From Candidatus Bandiella numerosa (GTDB lineage: Bacteria; Pseudomonadota; Alphaproteobacteria; Rickettsiales; Midichloriaceae), in the NCBI RefSeq assembly GCF_029981845.1, contig NZ_CP104164.1, positions 930,001 through 994,000 on the forward strand: DNA of 64,000 nt, read 5' to 3'. The translations under genes were made by a program, and so were the position numbers. The notes below the pieces were generated by a model. That model searched no databases and was not told the DNA's origin. It worked only from the letters and a program-made list of their open reading frames with translations. Of this stretch, positions 60,232 to 64,000 are shown in pieces; the first letter of the stretch is position 1; each line of letters opens with the position of its first letter.

Positions 60232-63200
60232 TTACCTTTTTTTATATTCCAATTCATATTCATATCCATCACGCTCTTTTTGGAACTTTGATAATGTTTT
60301 CATTTCTCGTTCTTCTTGTAATTCATACACATTGACCTCTTTTGCCTTTTCTATCACATTATTTGCCTTTTTTACACCTTCTTCTCTTATTAATTGATCC
60401 AAATCCTTTATTCCCTTTGGTAAACTTACTTTATTGATTTCAAGCTCGTCATTTCTATCAAATAACTGAAGCGCAATATTTTTACTAGCTTCTTTCCCTG
60501 CGCTATCATTATCTAAACATAAGTTAATCTTCTCTATTCCTAATTTATCAATTAATTCTAATTGCTTGATATTCATTCCGGTTCCGCCCAGTGCAACCAC
60601 ATTCTTTATTCCACTTACTTTTGCATTCATTGCATCTAACATTCCCTCTACTATCGTTATCTCCTTTGATTTTCCTATATTTTCTATCCCTAGTATCGTT
60701 GAGCTTTTTACAAGTCCCTTACTGTATATGTATTTACCAAACTTTGAATCTTCATTATATTTTATATCTCTTCCCACTAATCCCAGCATCTCACTTTTCT
60801 TACCATAAAATGGCATCACCATCTTATGGCTATATCCTATACATCCCAATGCCTTGACTATTTCTTGAGTCTTCTCAGAAGATAAACCCTCTTTCCATAA
60901 ATACTCTATTAGCTCTCTCTTATTTGGCATATACCCTATACCCATGGCTTTTACTACTTCTTCTTTATACCCCCTTTCTTCTGTGAGATATTTCATTACT
61001 TGGTTATTTTTGATATTAATCTTCTCTAATGAATAGCTATATACCTTATCCCATATTTCTGATGATATACTTTGTTTCGGCTCTACTTTGTCGTTATCTA
61101 CTAGCTCGCCATCTAAATATTTCATTTTATTTGCATTATCATTATCCTTCATCTTTTCTCTTCCTTCATTCAGAATATCAAGCTTCTCGCTAAAATAGGA
61201 TTTTATTCCTGCACTACTTGCTAAATACTCAAATACATCCTTCTTATTACTTATCCTGTAATTTTCACTTACATAATCCCATATTGACTTACTTCCCCTA
61301 GTATAATCTACTAATATCCCTGGATTATTTGCATATACATATACTTTCCCCTTGTGTCCCGTGCTTCCATCTACTTTATTTCCTGTAGTTGACACATAAC
61401 AATTTCCTTTCCTCTCAAATCCAAATTCAGGCAATACATTTTGTAACCTTGCGTATAAAGCTTTATATATATCATTAGTGGTTATATTATTATCTATTTT
61501 ATAATTTTCTTTTGATGACAGCTTCCTTCCTATATTTTTGATTTCATCCTTTACTTTCAAATATTCATACTTCTCTTCTTTATCAATATCTATCCCGTGA
61601 CCTTCATCCTTAACTAAACTCATTACTTCAATGCCTTTTTTATCTATTTGATTAATTGCCATAACCTCATCTCCCTCTTTTATATCTTTTATTTTTATAT
61701 CCTTCACTAAACACCCACCTATTCCATTTTGCTCAAGTATTGAAAACTCTTTCCCATTTATATCTATTTTTCCTAAATAACTTGCACTTTCCCCATTCTC
61801 TAATTTATCTTCTATATATGAATACTGAAACGTTTCTTTGAATTCTCCTAAAATCCTATCTAACTCTGAATATCTATTATATCCCTCTAAATCTACTACT
61901 TCTTGCAGCTTCTCTAATCTCTTTTCAATATCTTTCCTATCAAGTTCAACAACACCCTTATTGACTGCAAAAGTACTTGCTGTATCCTTATAATCTTTTT
62001 CTAAATAATCTAATGCCAATTCTTTACGTCCTTCCTTGCTTAAATTCCATACCATATCTTTTTGATCTCTAAACCTGTCTTTACTCCAATATAACTCTAC
62101 ACTCTCTCTATGCCTACTCATCGCCACATATGTACTATGCTTATCCATATATTTTGATGGCATCACAAATGCCTTATCTACAGTTATCCCTTGTGATTTA
62201 TGTATCGTTGCTGCATATCCATGATCTATATGATTGTAATCTCTTATATCAAATACTACCTTCCCGCCTTTATCTAAATTAACTTCAAACTTCCATCCAT
62301 CAAAACCATCAATTGTTCCAAGCGTCCCGTTCTTTACTCCAAGCTCCTTATCATTCTTTAAAAAGTAAATCCTATCCTCAATTGCAAAGTCTCTCTTGCC
62401 ATTATGCGTATCAAATTTAGCTTCTATCCCTAATTCATTATCCGCTCTTCTTACTTCCCTAGCCCTCTCATTTAACGCCTTTACATCCGCTTTTGTAAAG
62501 CTCAACATTATCGCAGATTTATTTTCTGATACCGCTTCATGCCAATCATTTACCATTGCCTCCCTTGCTTTTGCTACATCTTCAAATGCATGCACCATAC
62601 CCCTTTTTCTATATTCCCCAATTGCATCTCCTATTTCTCCAAGTGCTAACAATTTTGTTGCATCAATCTGCCAACTCTCCTTCTGTCTTCTTATGTCATT
62701 TAATTCAACATGTCCTACTCTTTCTATTATTCCCCTAAATGCTCCTCCTGCTTCTATTGCTTGTAATTGCTGTGGATCTCCTATAAGCACCACCTTTGCA
62801 TCTGCAAATATTACTTCATCTATGATCTTTGATAAATCTCTACTGCCTAACATACCTGCTTCATCCACCACTACTATGTCATTCTTCTGCAACCTCTCTC
62901 TTTCATTATTCCAATTAACCATTCTGTTTGCTACCGTATAACTCTTTATGCCACTTTCTCCTTCTAAGTTTTCAGCAGCTATTCCAGATAACGCCATTCC
63001 TACCACATTATATCCTTCTTTCTCCCATACCTTTCTTGCCGCTCCTAACATATAACTCTTGCCACTTCCTGCATATCCAACTACACATGCCATATCTCTA
63101 TCACCTGTAATATGCCTAAATGCTTCTCCTTGTGATTCACTTAGCCCCTTATCATTTATAACTCTCTCCCTATATTCCAAATCTATTTGATGATTTGCTG

Positions 63201-64000
63201 CATCACTTAAACTCTGAGATTGCCTCACCATCCTATATTCAATATCCAGCATCTCCTTTGTTGTGTGCCTGTCTCTATCCCTATCGTCCTTACCTAATTT
63301 TATTAATTCCTCTGAATTCTTTATTTTTTGATATACTTTCTCAAATTGTTCAACATCCAACGTATGTGTGTTTACAAATCTAGCTATATCTTCATGTGTA
63401 AATATTGATTTATAATGAGATAACGCCTTTATTGCTATACTTGGATCGTTATAGATCTTTTCTCCATTACCTCTCGCTATGCCCTCATGCTCTAATAGCT
63501 TATCACTATACCTTGCTCTACCATCATTTGGGCCTATTTTATTCTGTGGCTCTAGGTCTATACCACGCTCTTTATTACTCCTATGATCTATTTTTATATC
63601 CAGACCTGCTTTCGCTAAATGCTTATTTACACAATTAGCCCATTCTTCTCTCCAATTATATAAAATAGGTTGTTTATCCCATTCTACTACTTTTTTTCCA
63701 AAACCTTTTTCTGACACCTCTCTAGTTGTTAGCATTATATGTGCATGCGGCTGATCTCTACCATGACCTTTATGAATGCATAAATCTGCTATCATCCCAA
63801 GAGATATAAATTGATTTTTAACATACTCTTTTGCGAGTTTGATGTTTTGTTCTTCTGTAAGTTCTTTTGGTAATGATACTTCTATTTCTCTTGCTAATTG
63901 TGAATCTTTTCGCTTCTCAGAAGCTTCTACTTCATTCCATAATATTTCCCTATTTAAAAATTTCTCTGGTGCACTTTTTGATAACATAATTTCTTTATAT
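60232..64000 (-). CDS. traA: TraA relaxase/helicase/primase, copy 2, intact but cut by the window edge
   Basis: At least 1255 residues, open without interruption to the edge. About the first 50 residues, present in copy 1, lie outside. Relaxase metal motif HGRDQPHAHIML, helicase Walker A GYAGSGKSYMLG, DIVVVDEAGMLGS, HKSQGITVDKAFV, VAMSRHRESVELYW. C-terminal primase-like module: NPGILVDYTRGSKSIWDYV, EERGYKEEVVKAMGIGYMP, and the Toprim set ITIVEGMLDA, LDNDSAGKEA. It nicks oriT, unwinds the transferred strand and may prime its replication. It is the only complete traA in view, in an operon with tag and rpn. Confidence 0.93.
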   Translation of the reverse strand, partial: YKEIMLSKSAPEKFLNREILWNEVEASEKRKDSQLAREIEVSLPKELTEEQNIKLAKEYVKNQFISLGMIADLCIHKGHGRDQPHAHIMLTTREVSEKGFGKKVVEWDKQPILYNWREEWANCVNKHLAKAGLDIKIDHRSNKERGIDLEPQNKIGPNDGRARYSDKLLEHEGIARGNGEKIYNDPSIAIKALSHYKSIFTHEDIARFVNTHTLDVEQFEKVYQKIKNSEELIKLGKDDRDRDRHTTKEMLDIEYRMVRQSQSLSDAANHQIDLEYRERVINDKGLSESQGEAFRHITGDRDMACVVGYAGSGKSYMLGAARKVWEKEGYNVVGMALSGIAAENLEGESGIKSYTVANRMVNWNNERERLQKNDIVVVDEAGMLGSRDLSKIIDEVIFADAKVVLIGDPQQLQAIEAGGAFRGIIERVGHVELNDIRRQKESWQIDATKLLALGEIGDAIGEYRKRGMVHAFEDVAKAREAMVNDWHEAVSENKSAIMLSFTKADVKALNERAREVRRADNELGIEAKFDTHNGKRDFAIEDRIYFLKNDKELGVKNGTLGTIDGFDGWKFEVNLDKGGKVVFDIRDYNHIDHGYAATIHKSQGITVDKAFVMPSKYMDKHSTYVAMSRHRESVELYWSKDRFRDQKDMVWNLSKEGRKELALDYLEKDYKDTASTFAVNKGVVELDRKDIEKRLEKLQEVVDLEGYNRYSELDRILGEFKETFQYSYIEDKLENGESASYLGKIDINGKEFSILEQNGIGGCLVKDIKIKDIKEGDEVMAINQIDKKGIEVMSLVKDEGHGIDIDKEEKYEYLKVKDEIKNIGRKLSSKENYKIDNNITTNDIYKALYARLQNVLPEFGFERKGNCYVSTTGNKVDGSTGHKGKVYVYANNPGILVDYTRGSKSIWDYVSENYRISNKKDVFEYLASSAGIKSYFSEKLDILNEGREKMKDNDNANKMKYLDGELVDNDKVEPKQSISSEIWDKVYSYSLEKINIKNNQVMKYLTEERGYKEEVVKAMGIGYMPNKRELIEYLWKEGLSSEKTQEIVKALGCIGYSHKMVMPFYGKKSEMLGLVGRDIKYNEDSKFGKYIYSKGLVKSSTILGIENIGKSKEITIVEGMLDAMNAKVSGIKNVVALGGTGMNIKQLELIDKLGIEKINLCLDNDSAGKEASKNIALQLFDRNDELEINKVSLPKGIKDLDQLIREEGVKKANNVIEKAKEVNVYELQEEREMKTLSKFQKERDGYEYELEYKKR

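Larger units (their letters stand above)
58429..64000 (-). repeat. Right arm of the large inverted duplication (traA-tag-rpn)
   Basis: Nearly identical in reverse to 44679-49649 except for about 600 extra bases (tag gene) between traA and rpn, differences in the rpn repeat tract, and the homopolymer indels. It reaches the window edge, so its full length is unknown. Confidence 0.9.

Noticed and set aside
1..64000. tRNA or rRNA genes
   Set aside because: I saw no cloverleaf-like or rRNA-like conserved stretch in the intergenic regions I read; a tRNAscan/Infernal run would settle it.

Overview
The window looks like an accessory-rich stretch of an obligate intracellular alphaproteobacterium of the order Rickettsiales (Rickettsia-like). 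The evidence is very AT-rich DNA, a Tlc-type nucleotide translocase, a TraA relaxase/helicase with a TraD coupling protein of the kind carried by the Rickettsiales amplified genetic element (RAGE), Rpn/PD-(D/E)XK 'transposases', a ProQ-HU-Csp-ParB module, and many decayed insertion sequences. Species cannot be fixed from this sequence alone. Layout: (1) 0-7.9 kb: transposase debris, a frameshifted sodium-solute-symporter/histidine-kinase fusion with two stand-alone receiver proteins, an IS256-type transposase split by an IS5-type element with an intact 5-bp target duplication, and a vapB-vapC-serine recombinase operon. (2) 8.2-26.9 kb: an unusual biosynthesis-like island. Two threonine-aldolase-type PLP enzymes and an ABC exporter run leftwards. 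Divergently, a second ABC protein, a double histidine-phosphatase protein, an NAD-dependent sugar epimerase, a glycosyltransferase fused to a radical SAM/SPASM enzyme, a WG-repeat methyltransferase, a PhyH-type dioxygenase, a phosphoglucose isomerase and a nucleotide translocase run rightwards, meeting a UDP-glucose 6-dehydrogenase. Together they suggest production and export of a small glycoside or glycoconjugate. (3) 27.2-37.3 kb: a PI-PLC-like phosphodiesterase with a small partner, a decayed IS200 transposase, and a 2662-residue protein. That protein carries two CE-clan (Ulp1-like) cysteine-protease domains, a PD-(D/E)XK nuclease-like domain, a NACHT NTPase, an HPD J-domain-like motif and a hydrophobic C-terminus. 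It is the most striking gene here and looks like a giant toxin/effector or NLR-like protein. (4) 37.6-44.1 kb: an IS3 element, then a leftward plasmid/ICE maintenance module (CDGSH protein, ProQ, membrane protein, HU, cold-shock protein, WGR-like protein, Pif1-like helicase, ParB, small TraD/MobC-like protein). A parS-like palindrome lies upstream of parB, and a candidate oriT region lies before traA. (5) 44.5-64 kb: conjugation genes rearranged by a large inverted duplication. traA plus rpn occur at 44.7-49.6 kb (+, frameshifted traA) and again at 58.4-64 kb (-, intact traA, with a tag DNA glycosylase gene between them). They flank a complete Tn3-family transposon with a tyrosine recombinase and a short conjugation block ending in a frameshifted traD. 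A recurrent oddity is single-base loss or gain in short homopolymers that breaks otherwise complete genes (kinase, traA copy 1 twice, tnpI, IS256 tnpA, probably traD). This could be real decay, slippage-rescued genes, or sequencing error.
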